Below the pieces are notes generated by a model. It saw nothing but the letters and a program-made list of their open reading frames with translations, did no database searches and had not been told where the DNA came from. 64,000 nt of DNA, taken from Tunturiibacter empetritectus (lineage in GTDB: Bacteria > Acidobacteriota > Terriglobia > Terriglobales > Acidobacteriaceae). The stretch covers positions 62,001-126,000 of the forward strand of contig NZ_JACCCU010000003.1 in assembly GCF_013410875.1 (NCBI RefSeq). The letters are read 5' to 3'. The first letter of the stretch is position 1, and the number at the start of each line of letters is the position of its first letter. The translations under genes were made by a program, and so were the position numbers. Below are positions 9,396 through 17,481 of this stretch, in pieces.

Positions 9396-9661
9396 AAATC
9401 CTGTCAAGCCCCCTCCACACGAAAACCTGCGCCAATCCTGAAGATTCGCGTGGCGTATGAGTTAGTCTCCATCCGTTATACTGGACTAATAGAACAGAGA
9501 GCCCCGGAGACCACTCCGGGGTTCTCCAGTTTAACCAGTAACTCCTTTATTTCTTATATTTTGCAGGCAAGTCATCTAAAATCAATATTTTACAGGCATG
9601 CCATGCCGCTAGGCCACTGATTGTAAACAGTTTACGCCCAAGATACCCGGGAGGGGGGGGG
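9396..9661 (+). repeat. Intergenic G9 repeat element, copy A
   Basis: First of three copies of an unnamed element (others 41713-42004 and 62758-63002). A 63-nt conserved block runs from TGTCAAG (9402) to ATGAGTTA (ending 9464). It is followed after exactly 12 bases by TATACT (9477-9482), a hairpin CCCCGGA/TCCGGGG at 9502-9521 that extends outward through GAGA/TTCTC, two near-identical 14-mers, ATATTTTGCAGGCA and ATATTTTACAGGCA (9556 and 9585), and nine G at 9653-9661. It fills most of the 494-base gap 9175-9668, in which I see no protein gene. The G9 end lies eight bases from the stop of the convergent cyclase gene. Confidence 0.85.
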
Positions 9662-9668
9662 TACCCCG

Positions 9669-11513
9669 CTAGCCCGGGATCGTCGAAGCCGCAGCCACCT
9701 CAACCCGGTTTCTGCCCGCGGACTTCGCTTGGTAGAGCGCCTGGTCGGCCGCATCCACCAGCATCGTCGCAGCCGAATCATGCCCCAGCATCTTCGTCGC
9801 GCAGCCGATACTCACCGTCACCACCCCGCTAGGACTGCCCGAGTGCGGCAGCCCAAGCAACTCCACAGTCCGGCGAATCTGTTCAGCGACCAGCTGCGCG
9901 CCGCTGCTCCCGGTGTTCGGCAGCACGGCCACAAACTCCTCGCCCCCATACCGGGCGAACAGGTCCGACGACCGGTGGATCACCTCCTGCGCCGCCATGG
10001 CAATCTGGCGCAGGCAGCTGTCGCCCATCACATGCCCGTAAAGGTCGTTGTAAGGTTTGAAGTGATCGACATCGATCATCAACACCGAAATCAGCGAGCC
10101 ATCGCGCATAGCCCTGCGCCACTCCAGGTCCATCTTCTCCTCGAACCGCCGCCGGTTTGCGACGCCAGTCAAGCCGTCAGCCATCGCAAGATTCTCCACC
10201 AGCCGGAAGGCGCGGTTCAGCTCCTCCTCGGCAGCCTTGCGAGCAGTTACATCCCGCACCACGTTGACGAACCCGATAGGCTCCCACGTCGTCTCGTCGT
10301 GATAGAGCCGCAGGCTCGCCTCCATCCAGACATACCTGCCATCCTTTCCCGCACACCGATAGATCAACGGCTCGACCGGCTCCCCCTCACGACAGGCCCG
10401 CATCATCGCCTCCACCGCCACAATATCGTCAGCATGGACAATCTGGTGGTGGGTCCGGCCGATCAGCTCCTCCGGCTCCCACCCCAGCACGGTAAAAACA
10501 GCTGGAGAGACGTACCGCCTCGCGCCAGCGAGGTCCGAGAGAACAATCACATCGTTTGAAGCCTCAGCCAAAAGACGAAATAGCGTCTCGCTGGCCTTCA
10601 GGTTGACCTGCAGCCTCTCACGCTCGGAGATCACTACCTCAACGACATAAAGCACCAGCATCGAGACCGCAACGAAGAACTGCAGCAGCAGATCACCAGT
10701 CAGCGGCGAGCCCGCATGCACCAGCGCGATCGGACCCCGTCCCCGAATCGTCAGGTAGCCGCCGACTATCGACACGATCAACAGCCCAAGCGCCGATCCT
10801 GCCAGGCGCAGGCGAGCGCCAAGCAGTAGCAGCACAGGCAGCAGCAGGAACAGAAGCGGAAACCGCGTCTGCCAGAAGACACCCACCGTCGTCGCGAGCA
10901 GAAGCATCAGGAGCCCAGTAACCTCCAGCCGCGACCGGCCGGGAAACCGCTCCCTCTCCCGGAACGACAGGTACAGCGGCGTCATCACCGCAATGCCCAG
11001 CGCATCCGCCACAAACCAGTGTCTGGCTGCGATAAACCTCGGCAGCGCATGGAGGCTCGAGATGCTCAGCTGTGCCAGCACCGAAGCAATCGCCGGCGCG
11101 AGCACAACGCCATACGCCAGCAGCCGCAACAGCTGCCTCCGCTGGGTAAGGTCTGGATTGGGTGAGATCGTCCGATACGTCAGCGCCGCCGCGATGCCCA
11201 CCTCCAGCATGTTGCACCCGGCAAGATAGATAGAGATACCAGGCGCAAACGACAGCGATAGATTGAGTCCAAGGTCGACAGCGAAACCTACCGCCAGATA
11301 AGCCGCCCACTGTCGACGCCTCGAACATAGGAGCACCCCCAGCAGCAGGCCGTTCGAAGGCCACAGGATCGTCGCCCCGCCAATGTCCCAGCTCCGAATA
11401 TTCAACAGTAGCGCCGCATAGCCCAGGCACACAAGCACCAGCGCGACCGTCGTCAGTCGCCACAGAGACGAGACGCGATCCTCTACGGCCTCATTGAGAG
11501 AACCAATACCCAT
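9669..11513 (-). CDS. Diguanylate cyclase with MASE1, PAS and GGDEF domains
   Basis: Membrane-anchored enzyme predicted to make cyclic di-GMP from two GTP. Residues 1-290 form a MASE1 sensor of about eight transmembrane helices (TILWPSNGLLLGVLL is typical). A PAS fold follows at about 310-430 (VSPAVFTVLGWEPEELIGRTHHQIVHADD with the PAC segment VNVVRDVTARKAAEEELN), then a GGDEF domain at about 440-605. The active-site loop is GGEEF at residues 523-527, so catalysis should be intact. There is no EAL domain. A possible inhibitory RxxD site five residues before the loop is not evident. Ends eight bases from repeat copy A. Confidence 0.94.
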   Translation of the reverse strand: MGIGSLNEAVEDRVSSLWRLTTVALVLVCLGYAALLLNIRSWDIGGATILWPSNGLLLGVLLCSRRRQWAAYLAVGFAVDLGLNLSLSFAPGISIYLAGCNMLEVGIAAALTYRTISPNPDLTQRRQLLRLLAYGVVLAPAIASVLAQLSISSLHALPRFIAARHWFVADALGIAVMTPLYLSFRERERFPGRSRLEVTGLLMLLLATTVGVFWQTRFPLLFLLLPVLLLLGARLRLAGSALGLLIVSIVGGYLTIRGRGPIALVHAGSPLTGDLLLQFFVAVSMLVLYVVEVVISERERLQVNLKASETLFRLLAEASNDVIVLSDLAGARRYVSPAVFTVLGWEPEELIGRTHHQIVHADDIVAVEAMMRACREGEPVEPLIYRCAGKDGRYVWMEASLRLYHDETTWEPIGFVNVVRDVTARKAAEEELNRAFRLVENLAMADGLTGVANRRRFEEKMDLEWRRAMRDGSLISVLMIDVDHFKPYNDLYGHVMGDSCLRQIAMAAQEVIHRSSDLFARYGGEEFVAVLPNTGSSGAQLVAEQIRRTVELLGLPHSGSPSGVVTVSIGCATKMLGHDSAATMLVDAADQALYQAKSAGRNRVEVAAASTIPG

Positions 11514-11655
11514 AACCAGCCCGGAGCCACCTTATCGGCAAACGCAGCGTTTCGCTTTATTGCCTTTCATCGGACTCCTAGTATGCTCCTTCCTGAAAGT
11601 TCAACCATCCAACGAACGATCTCGAACCCTGTTGTTCACCTGGGCGATCGAAGCC

Positions 11656-12660
11656 TCAGTTCGTGTTTGCCGCAGCGGCGTCCAGCTCGCCGGCAAAGTA
11701 GCTCTCGCGAAAGCGGATTCGCGCCTCAGGATAATCCGGAATCTTGACCCGTATCCTGTGCATTCCCGATGCCGGCTCACCGTTCGCCTCGGCGTGGGGC
11801 TGAAAGCTCAACAGATAGTAGTTATGCACGTGATTGGAGAGCTGATGCAGGCCTTCGTCGAAGCCTCGCTGCGTGGTGAAGTTGATGTACTCGCCGCCCG
11901 AGAGCGCAGCCAGCTCATGCGCCGCATTCTTCTTCAGGGCGTTCACCGCCATCACCAGAAGGCCGATCGGCCCGCTACCGCCGCCATACTTCAAATCACT
12001 CATAACCTCCGTCTTTCCTGGCCCAAACGCCACAGAGTCGACGACCGTATTGGTTCTCCCAAGTGCAGCAACTACCTCGGCCGGCTTAGCTGTGCTGCCG
12101 TGGTCACGGGTCTCGCTGATCAGCAGAATCGCGTGACGATAGTGGTTCTGGCGCGCTTCAAGCAGCTTCGTCGCATACGCGACGGCGTCGAGGGTTGAGG
12201 CTTCGGGATCGTCGCAGGGTTCAAGCTGCGAGAGTGCGCGGCTCATAGCGTCGACGTTGTTGGAGAATTTGCCGAGCAGCAGCGGTGCGGAGCCGTACGT
12301 GACGATGGCGACCTCGCGCGGGGCATCGCCGGCGATGCCATCGATCATCGAGCCCAGGCCGCTTAGCTTGGGGTACTCATAACCAGCGGCGCGGCTGCAT
12401 TGGACGACGACGACGAGCGACAGGCCGAGGGAGTCGGTGTCCTCATCGACGCGCACCGCTTGCGGAACTCCATTGTCTTCAACGACAAACTGCTCCGGCT
12501 TGAGCTCGTAGATCATCTCGCCGTGTTTGGTCTGGACGGTGGTTGGGATCAGAACCACGTTGGATTGGGTTTTGAGGGTGTAGCTCTGGCTGTCCGCCGG
12601 CGCCTGAGCCAGGGCTGGAAGCGTGGCGCACAGCAGAAGGGCGAGGAGGAGAGACCGCAT
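11656..12660 (-). CDS. VWFA-related acidobacterial domain protein, exported
   Basis: A 334-residue protein with a Sec signal peptide (MRSLLLALLLCATLPALAQA) and a von Willebrand A-related domain of the acidobacterial type: the lead strands VLIPTTVQTKHGEMIYELKPEQFVVEDNGVPQAV, then the A domain and a C-terminal beta domain ending RIRFRESYFA. The metal site DxSxS of true VWA domains is degenerate here (VVQCSRA), so metal-dependent adhesion is doubtful. It is clearly paralogous to the protein at 60999-62021. Function unknown; such proteins are numerous in Acidobacteriota. Confidence 0.85.
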   Translation of the reverse strand: MRSLLLALLLCATLPALAQAPADSQSYTLKTQSNVVLIPTTVQTKHGEMIYELKPEQFVVEDNGVPQAVRVDEDTDSLGLSLVVVVQCSRAAGYEYPKLSGLGSMIDGIAGDAPREVAIVTYGSAPLLLGKFSNNVDAMSRALSQLEPCDDPEASTLDAVAYATKLLEARQNHYRHAILLISETRDHGSTAKPAEVVAALGRTNTVVDSVAFGPGKTEVMSDLKYGGGSGPIGLLVMAVNALKKNAAHELAALSGGEYINFTTQRGFDEGLHQLSNHVHNYYLLSFQPHAEANGEPASGMHRIRVKIPDYPEARIRFRESYFAGELDAAAANTN

Positions 12661-12689
12661 CCCTCAAGTCTAAACGGAGGAAATTTTGC

Positions 12690-12833
12690 ATTTTGATTGG
12701 GAAAAAATGGTTTGTGGTGAGGGGGTGGCTTTTGTTGGGGTTTTGCGCTTTTGTGGTGTTTTGCGATGGTTAAATCGTGGTGTGATCGTGGTGACTTGTG
12801 TGGCTGACGTGGTGTTTTAGCCGTCACTTTTCT
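12690..12833. other. G/T-biased low-complexity tract in a divergent intergenic region
   Basis: The gap 12661-13055 separates two divergent genes and contains no credible coding frame. On the plus strand bases 12721-12780 are 51 of 60 G or T, with repeated GTGGT and TTTTG words, so the minus-strand leader of the VWFA gene would be strongly C/A-rich. The plus-strand side must hold the peptidase promoter, but I see no confident -35/-10 pair. Confidence 0.5.
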
Positions 12834-13055
12834 GCAACCGAAAGATGCGCCACAAATCTCAACTTTATTTTCGGACTTGCCGGTTTACTTTCTGCCTCCC
12901 GGGCGGTCGAAAGAAAATTTTCCCATTTGCGTCCACACGACAGGAATCTCTACTGCCTCGCGGCGACTTACTTCAGAGTCACTCATCTAAGTTATAGTCC
13001 GAGGGTGGCTGTCTGACCTCCCCCTGGAACGAGAATTGAACCGAAAGTTGACTTG

Positions 13056-15164
13056 ATGACTACGACCCCTGCTATTGCTTCACCCTCCCCTGCGATGACC
13101 TCCCCTGCGACGACCTCAGCTCTCACGTATCCTACTGCCCGCAAGGTGGAGCAGACGGACGACTACTTTGGCACTTCGGTCAGCGATCCTTACCGATGGA
13201 TGGAGGATGTCGACTCCGCCGAGTTGAAGGTCTGGGTGGATGCCGAGAATGAACTGACACAGAGCTATCTTGCGGAGGTCCCCTCTCGCGAGGCGATGCA
13301 GAAGCGGCTGATGGAACTGATCGACTTCGAGCGATACACCGCTCCCGCGCGGCGAGGCGAGCGATACTTCTACTCGCACAACAGCGGGTTGCAGAATCAG
13401 AACGTCATCTACTGGCACGAGGGGCTGGAGGGTGAGCCGAAGGTGCTGCTCGATCCGAATATCTTCTCGGCCGATGGCACGGTTGCGATCAGCGGCCTCA
13501 GCATCACCGACGATGGATCACTGGCAGCGTACTCGATCGCGGACGCAGGCAGCGATTGGGTGAAGTGGCATGTGCGCGATGTCACCACCGGCAAGGACCT
13601 GCCCGATATCGTCGAGTGGTCGAAGTTCAGCGGGGCCGCGTGGCTCAAGGACGGCAGCGGCTTCTTCTACGAGGGCTACGACGCGCCTGCGGCTGAGGCG
13701 CTGAAGGCTGCCAACTACTTTCACAAGGTGTTCTTTCACAAACTGGGTACACCGCAGAGCGAGGACAAGCTCGTCTTCGACCGTCCCGACGACAAGGAGT
13801 TGAATCTCGGGGCGAACGTGACTGATGACGGGAGATACCTGGTGCTCTATCAGAGCAAAGGCACAAGTCCGAACAACGAGATCGCCATCAAGAATCTTCA
13901 GCAGCCCGAGTCTGCGACTCTGCGGCTGATCGAAACTGCGGATGCCACCTACGCACCGATTAACAACGACGGCTCTCTCTTCTGGCTGCTCACAACGCTC
14001 GATGCTCCTAACGGTAAGGTCATCTCCATTGACCTGAATCATCCTGAGCGCGAACACTGGAAGACGGTAATTCCCGAGAGCAAAAACAAGCTGAGCGACA
14101 TCTCGATCATCGACAATACGTTTATCGCGAACTATCTTGCCGATGCGCAGAGCCTGATCGAACTTCGCAGTCTTGATGGTCAGTTGATCGAACGGCTGAA
14201 GCTGCCCGCGATCGGCACCGCCTACGGCTTCGGCGGACTGCGCGAGGATACCGAGACCTTCTACCAGTTCACCAACTTTACGACGCCGGGCACGATCTAC
14301 CGACTGGATATGAAGACGCGCCAGTCAACCATCTATCGACAGCCGAAGTTGTTGTTCGATCCGGCGCTCTATGAGACGACGCAGATCTTCTACATCAGCA
14401 AGGACGGTACGCGCGTTCCAATGTTTATCAGCCACAAGAAGGGCCTTATGCTCGACGGCAGTGCGCCGACACTACTGTATGCGTATGGCGGCTTCAATGT
14501 GCCGTTGATGCCGGAGTTCTCTTCCGCGCATGTGATGTGGATGGAGATGGGCGGGGTCTACGCACAGCCCAGCCTGCGAGGCGGCGGCGAGTATGGCGAG
14601 GCGTGGCACGAGGCCGGAACTCGACTGAAGAAGCAGAACGTCTTCGACGATTTCATTGCGGCAGCCGAGTGGCTGATCGAGAACAGGTACACCTCGGCGG
14701 CGAAGCTGGCCATCTCCGGCGGAAGCAACGGCGGTCTGCTGGTGGCAGCCTGTGAGCTGCAGCGGGCGGATCTCTTTGGTGCCGTAGTCGCGCAGGTTGG
14801 TGTGATGGATATGTTGCGCTTCGATAAGTTCACGATCGGCTGGGCATGGAAGGAAGAGTATGGATCTCCTTCAGAGAACGCGGAGGAGTTTGCCGCGATC
14901 TACAAGTACTCGCCGCTGCACAATGTTCGGCCGGGCGTGGCCTATCCGGCGACGTTGATTACCACGGGCGACCACGACGACCGAGTCTATCCGGCGCACA
15001 GCTTCAAGTACACCGCAGCTCTGCAGGCGGCACAGACTGGCTCGAATCCGATTCTGATTCGGGTGGAGACGCGCGCGGGACATGGGGCGGGAATGCCGCT
15101 GAGTAAGAGAATTGAAGCGACAGTGGATCAATATGCTTTTCTGGTGAGGGAGTTAAACCGGTAG
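13056..15164 (+). CDS. Prolyl oligopeptidase family serine peptidase (S9A)
   Basis: Cleaves short peptides after proline, using an N-terminal seven-bladed propeller to exclude large substrates. The 702-residue product has the S9A start (PTARKVEQTDDYFGTSVSDPYRWMED), a propeller to about residue 420, and an alpha/beta-hydrolase domain. Ser557 sits in GGSNGGL, the Asp motif is DDRV at 641-644, and His676 is in GHGAG, so the triad is complete. ATG 13056 was chosen over the adjacent TTG at 13053. The first 25 residues are Ser/Thr/Pro/Ala-rich with no clear signal peptide, so it may be cytoplasmic. Ends two bases before palindromic repeat P1. Confidence 0.94.
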   Translation: MTTTPAIASPSPAMTSPATTSALTYPTARKVEQTDDYFGTSVSDPYRWMEDVDSAELKVWVDAENELTQSYLAEVPSREAMQKRLMELIDFERYTAPARRGERYFYSHNSGLQNQNVIYWHEGLEGEPKVLLDPNIFSADGTVAISGLSITDDGSLAAYSIADAGSDWVKWHVRDVTTGKDLPDIVEWSKFSGAAWLKDGSGFFYEGYDAPAAEALKAANYFHKVFFHKLGTPQSEDKLVFDRPDDKELNLGANVTDDGRYLVLYQSKGTSPNNEIAIKNLQQPESATLRLIETADATYAPINNDGSLFWLLTTLDAPNGKVISIDLNHPEREHWKTVIPESKNKLSDISIIDNTFIANYLADAQSLIELRSLDGQLIERLKLPAIGTAYGFGGLREDTETFYQFTNFTTPGTIYRLDMKTRQSTIYRQPKLLFDPALYETTQIFYISKDGTRVPMFISHKKGLMLDGSAPTLLYAYGGFNVPLMPEFSSAHVMWMEMGGVYAQPSLRGGGEYGEAWHEAGTRLKKQNVFDDFIAAAEWLIENRYTSAAKLAISGGSNGGLLVAACELQRADLFGAVVAQVGVMDMLRFDKFTIGWAWKEEYGSPSENAEEFAAIYKYSPLHNVRPGVAYPATLITTGDHDDRVYPAHSFKYTAALQAAQTGSNPILIRVETRAGHGAGMPLSKRIEATVDQYAFLVRELNR

Positions 15165-15166
15165 AG

Positions 15167-15351
15167 ACTGTCCTGCCGGACGGGCGCCCTACGCGGGCAG
15201 CGGTCACTTCGTGACGTGTATACCGCTTCGCGTGGTTCTCCCGTTGGTCGCGAGGAAAGATTGATTCCGACCAACGGGAGAACCACGCGAAGCTTTAAAA
15301 AGGCGTGCGAACGCCCGCGCTCCGCGCAGGAGGCCCGTCCGGCAGGACAGT
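15167..15351. repeat. Nested palindromic intergenic element P1
   Basis: A 185-bp element with perfect 19-bp terminal inverted repeats (15167-15185 and 15333-15351, core TGTCCTGCCGGACGGGC). A second perfect 26-bp inverted repeat lies inside (15225-15250 and 15268-15293), and GTCAC-TTC-GTGAC at about 15203-15215 forms a small hairpin. Related copies lie at 32201-32341 and 43965-44137. It fills the whole gap between two convergent genes, two bases from each stop codon, and could serve as a bidirectional terminator. No coding capacity. Confidence 0.9.
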
Positions 15352-15353
15352 TT

Positions 15354-16256
15354 CTAAGAGATGTTTTTACGAAGGAAGACGGTCGCCTGGGGGTTGTCGT
15401 TGTAGCGTTCACAGGGAACGTAACCACGCTTGCAATACAGCGCAATTGCAGTCTTCAAACCGTCGTGGCTATCAAGGTAGATCCAACGCAACTCCCTGCT
15501 TCGGGCGAACTCCTCCAGCGCATCCATAAGCTTGTCTGCGATGCCGTGCCCGCGGGCGGCAGGCTGCACGTAGAGCCGCTTGCATTCGCCGGCAAACGGA
15601 GTTGAGGTCATCTTACGCAGGAGGACGCAGCCAACCGGCTTGTCGTCCAGATGAGCGAGCCACACGCCGGAGGAGGCGCCGTCGATGATCTTCCGGATCG
15701 AAGGGAGCGTATCCCGTACCACGACGTTGATTGCATCGTAGTACTCCTGCAGAAGTTGAAGCACCTCGTCGCTGCACTTCGATACGCGAACGATTCGCAG
15801 AGAAGGTTCTTTCGGCCGACTCAGAATGGAACGAACCTTCGAGAGCGAATCAAGCAGCACCTCGCGGTCGGGGGAATCGAGGCCTGCGAGCAGCTGCTGT
15901 ATTTGTAACTCAGACTGTTCGTTGAGCTTTGCTACGGCTCTGGCTCCTGATGTCGAGAGGGTAAGCAGCCTCTCGCGGCCGTCCTGCTTTGAAGCGACCT
16001 GGCGTACCAGCCTTCGCCGTGTGAGCAGAGCGAGGCATCGACTGATGTATCCGGCGTCGAGGCAGAGCGTGTTGCGTAACGAGGACGCAGTCTGGCGGGG
16101 ATTGGCTCCGATCTCATAGAGAATCCGCGCCTCCGTCAGCGAAAACTCCCCATCCAGATGCCGCTTTCGCAGCAAGCCCAGCCGCGCTGTGTAGAAGCGG
16201 TTGAACTCTCGTACTGCGGAGACCTGATTCCGTTCTTCGAGGTTGGTGCCAAGCAT
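15354..16256 (-). CDS. MarR-type HTH fused to GNAT acetyltransferase
   Basis: A 300-residue two-domain protein. Residues 1-145 are a MarR winged helix (EFNRFYTARLGLLRKRHLDGEFSLTEARILYEIG, then SRCLALLTRRRLVRQVASKQDGRERLLTLS). Residues 155-300 are a GNAT fold with the acetyl-CoA loop VQPAARGHGIADKLMDALEEFARS and a late YCKRGYVPCERY. This fusion is a known family. It may bind DNA, acetylate a small molecule, or both; the substrate is not deducible. Ends against repeat P1. Confidence 0.88.
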   Translation of the reverse strand: MLGTNLEERNQVSAVREFNRFYTARLGLLRKRHLDGEFSLTEARILYEIGANPRQTASSLRNTLCLDAGYISRCLALLTRRRLVRQVASKQDGRERLLTLSTSGARAVAKLNEQSELQIQQLLAGLDSPDREVLLDSLSKVRSILSRPKEPSLRIVRVSKCSDEVLQLLQEYYDAINVVVRDTLPSIRKIIDGASSGVWLAHLDDKPVGCVLLRKMTSTPFAGECKRLYVQPAARGHGIADKLMDALEEFARSRELRWIYLDSHDGLKTAIALYCKRGYVPCERYNDNPQATVFLRKNIS

Positions 16257-16561
16257 AGGTGGAGTTTAAGATTAAATAGTTGCTAAAAGCAAGTATCTAG
16301 ATCCGTCCATGACTCAGTGGAGCGGGCTGTTGATCTTGTGGAGTGGTTGGGGCATTTCGGCAGGTAATAACCAGTTACGCAATACAGCTTGCGGCACCCG
16401 ACGGCGGGATTCAATTTTTATCGCTATTTTTGAGGCGATACTGGGTTTGTCCCGCTTTCGGGGTATATCCAAATACCCAGCATTTGTGGTGATCCGGCGG
16501 AGAAATGTGAATCCGGGGACATCGCCTACGCGTCTTAATAAATACGTAGAAAGGTTGCTCT

Positions 16562-16717
16562 ATGAAACTGAGAATTTCTATCGCGTTCCTACTGGCACTG
16601 GTTCCTGCACTCGCTTCGGCAGCACCAAAGCAGCCCGCAGCGCATCTGCGGTCACAGGGGTATCACGACCGCGCCCCAAAGGCTCACATTGAACACTCAT
16701 ACCCGCACCACGCGTAA
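16562..16717 (+). CDS. Small secreted His-rich peptide (51 aa)
   Basis: A short frame with a textbook Sec signal peptide (MKLRISIAFLLALVPALASA, cleavage after ASA) and a 31-residue mature part, rich in His (6 of 31) and basic residues, ending HIEHSYPHHA. The mature part has no Cys. AAAGGT lies about nine bases before the ATG. It sits in the gap 16257-16764, whose upstream part is AT-richer and holds nothing else I can call. Function unknown; metal binding by the His residues is only a guess. Confidence 0.55.
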   Translation: MKLRISIAFLLALVPALASAAPKQPAAHLRSQGYHDRAPKAHIEHSYPHHA

Positions 16718-16764
16718 ACGAGTGTTCTTCGCTGCCGCTGAGTTGAGATCAAACCAAACTTAGG

Positions 16765-17448
16765 TCAGATCGAATCGACCTTCGACTCACGCGCCTTCCG
16801 AATAAATACCGCTAGTTTTTCCGGGCTTTTTCTGCCCGGCACCGCCTCCACACCACTTGCGACATCGACCCCCCAAGGATTGAGCCCCTGGATAGCCTCC
16901 GCTACGTTTTCGGCGCGGAGGCCACCTGCCACAATGAGCTTGAGCTGAGGCGGGGCTTCGTCGAAGATGCTGCGCGCGATGTCCCAGTCAAACGCGACGC
17001 CAGTGCCCCCGAGGACTGCGCCTACCTTCGAATCGATCAGAACACGATCTACTAAGCCGTCAGCTGCAATCTTGCGCAGCTCCGAGGCTACGATCACTGC
17101 GCTGGCGGCGTCGGCATCGACTTGCCAGTGAACGGTCTGGATGAGGGAGACCTGCCCGGCGAAGAGCTTGTGGAGGCGATGCAGAAGGGCGAAGTCGACG
17201 CCGCTGTGGAGCTGCACTGCGGTGAGACCGGCCTCATGGGCTGCGCGCGCGATCTCGTAAGCATCGACTGCGTGGAAGACGCCTACGCGCTCGACGGTGG
17301 ATGGAAGATGCGGCGTAATCTTTGCGACCTCGGCAGAGGTGATGCGGCGCGGGCTGGGGGCGAAGACGAAGCCGAGCGCATCGGCGCCAAGTTCGGCGGC
17401 TAGTTTTGCATCTTCGAGGCTAGTGTTGGCGCAGATCTTAATCCACAT
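16765..17448 (-). CDS. trpF: Phosphoribosylanthranilate isomerase
   Basis: Third step of tryptophan synthesis from anthranilate: Amadori rearrangement of phosphoribosylanthranilate to CdRP. The 227-residue barrel starts WIKICANTSLEDAKLAAELGADALGFVF, with the general-base Cys in KICANT, has the Asp in RVLIDSKVG, and ends with the phosphate-binding GGLRAENVAEAI and VDVASGVEA motifs. It lies 33 bases downstream of trpC in the same direction, so the two are probably co-transcribed. The other trp genes are not in this window. Confidence 0.95.
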   Translation of the reverse strand: MWIKICANTSLEDAKLAAELGADALGFVFAPSPRRITSAEVAKITPHLPSTVERVGVFHAVDAYEIARAAHEAGLTAVQLHSGVDFALLHRLHKLFAGQVSLIQTVHWQVDADAASAVIVASELRKIAADGLVDRVLIDSKVGAVLGGTGVAFDWDIARSIFDEAPPQLKLIVAGGLRAENVAEAIQGLNPWGVDVASGVEAVPGRKSPEKLAVFIRKARESKVDSI

Positions 17449-17481
17449 GAGGTTGGCCGGCTTCGCTCGCGCGCCTTCTGA

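Noticed and set aside
9396..9661. CRISPR array or insertion sequence as an explanation of the G9 element
   Set aside because: Copies are dispersed tens of kb apart, have no spacer periodicity, no transposase and no terminal inverted repeats.
12549..12827. 92-codon His/Lys/Pro-rich minus-strand frame
   Set aside because: It is a read of the G/T-biased tract and crosses into the VWFA signal peptide; compositional artefact.
15128..15605. Short frames running through palindromic element P1
   Set aside because: The same words recur at 32178-32414 only because the repeat is shared; inverted repeats do not encode a protein.
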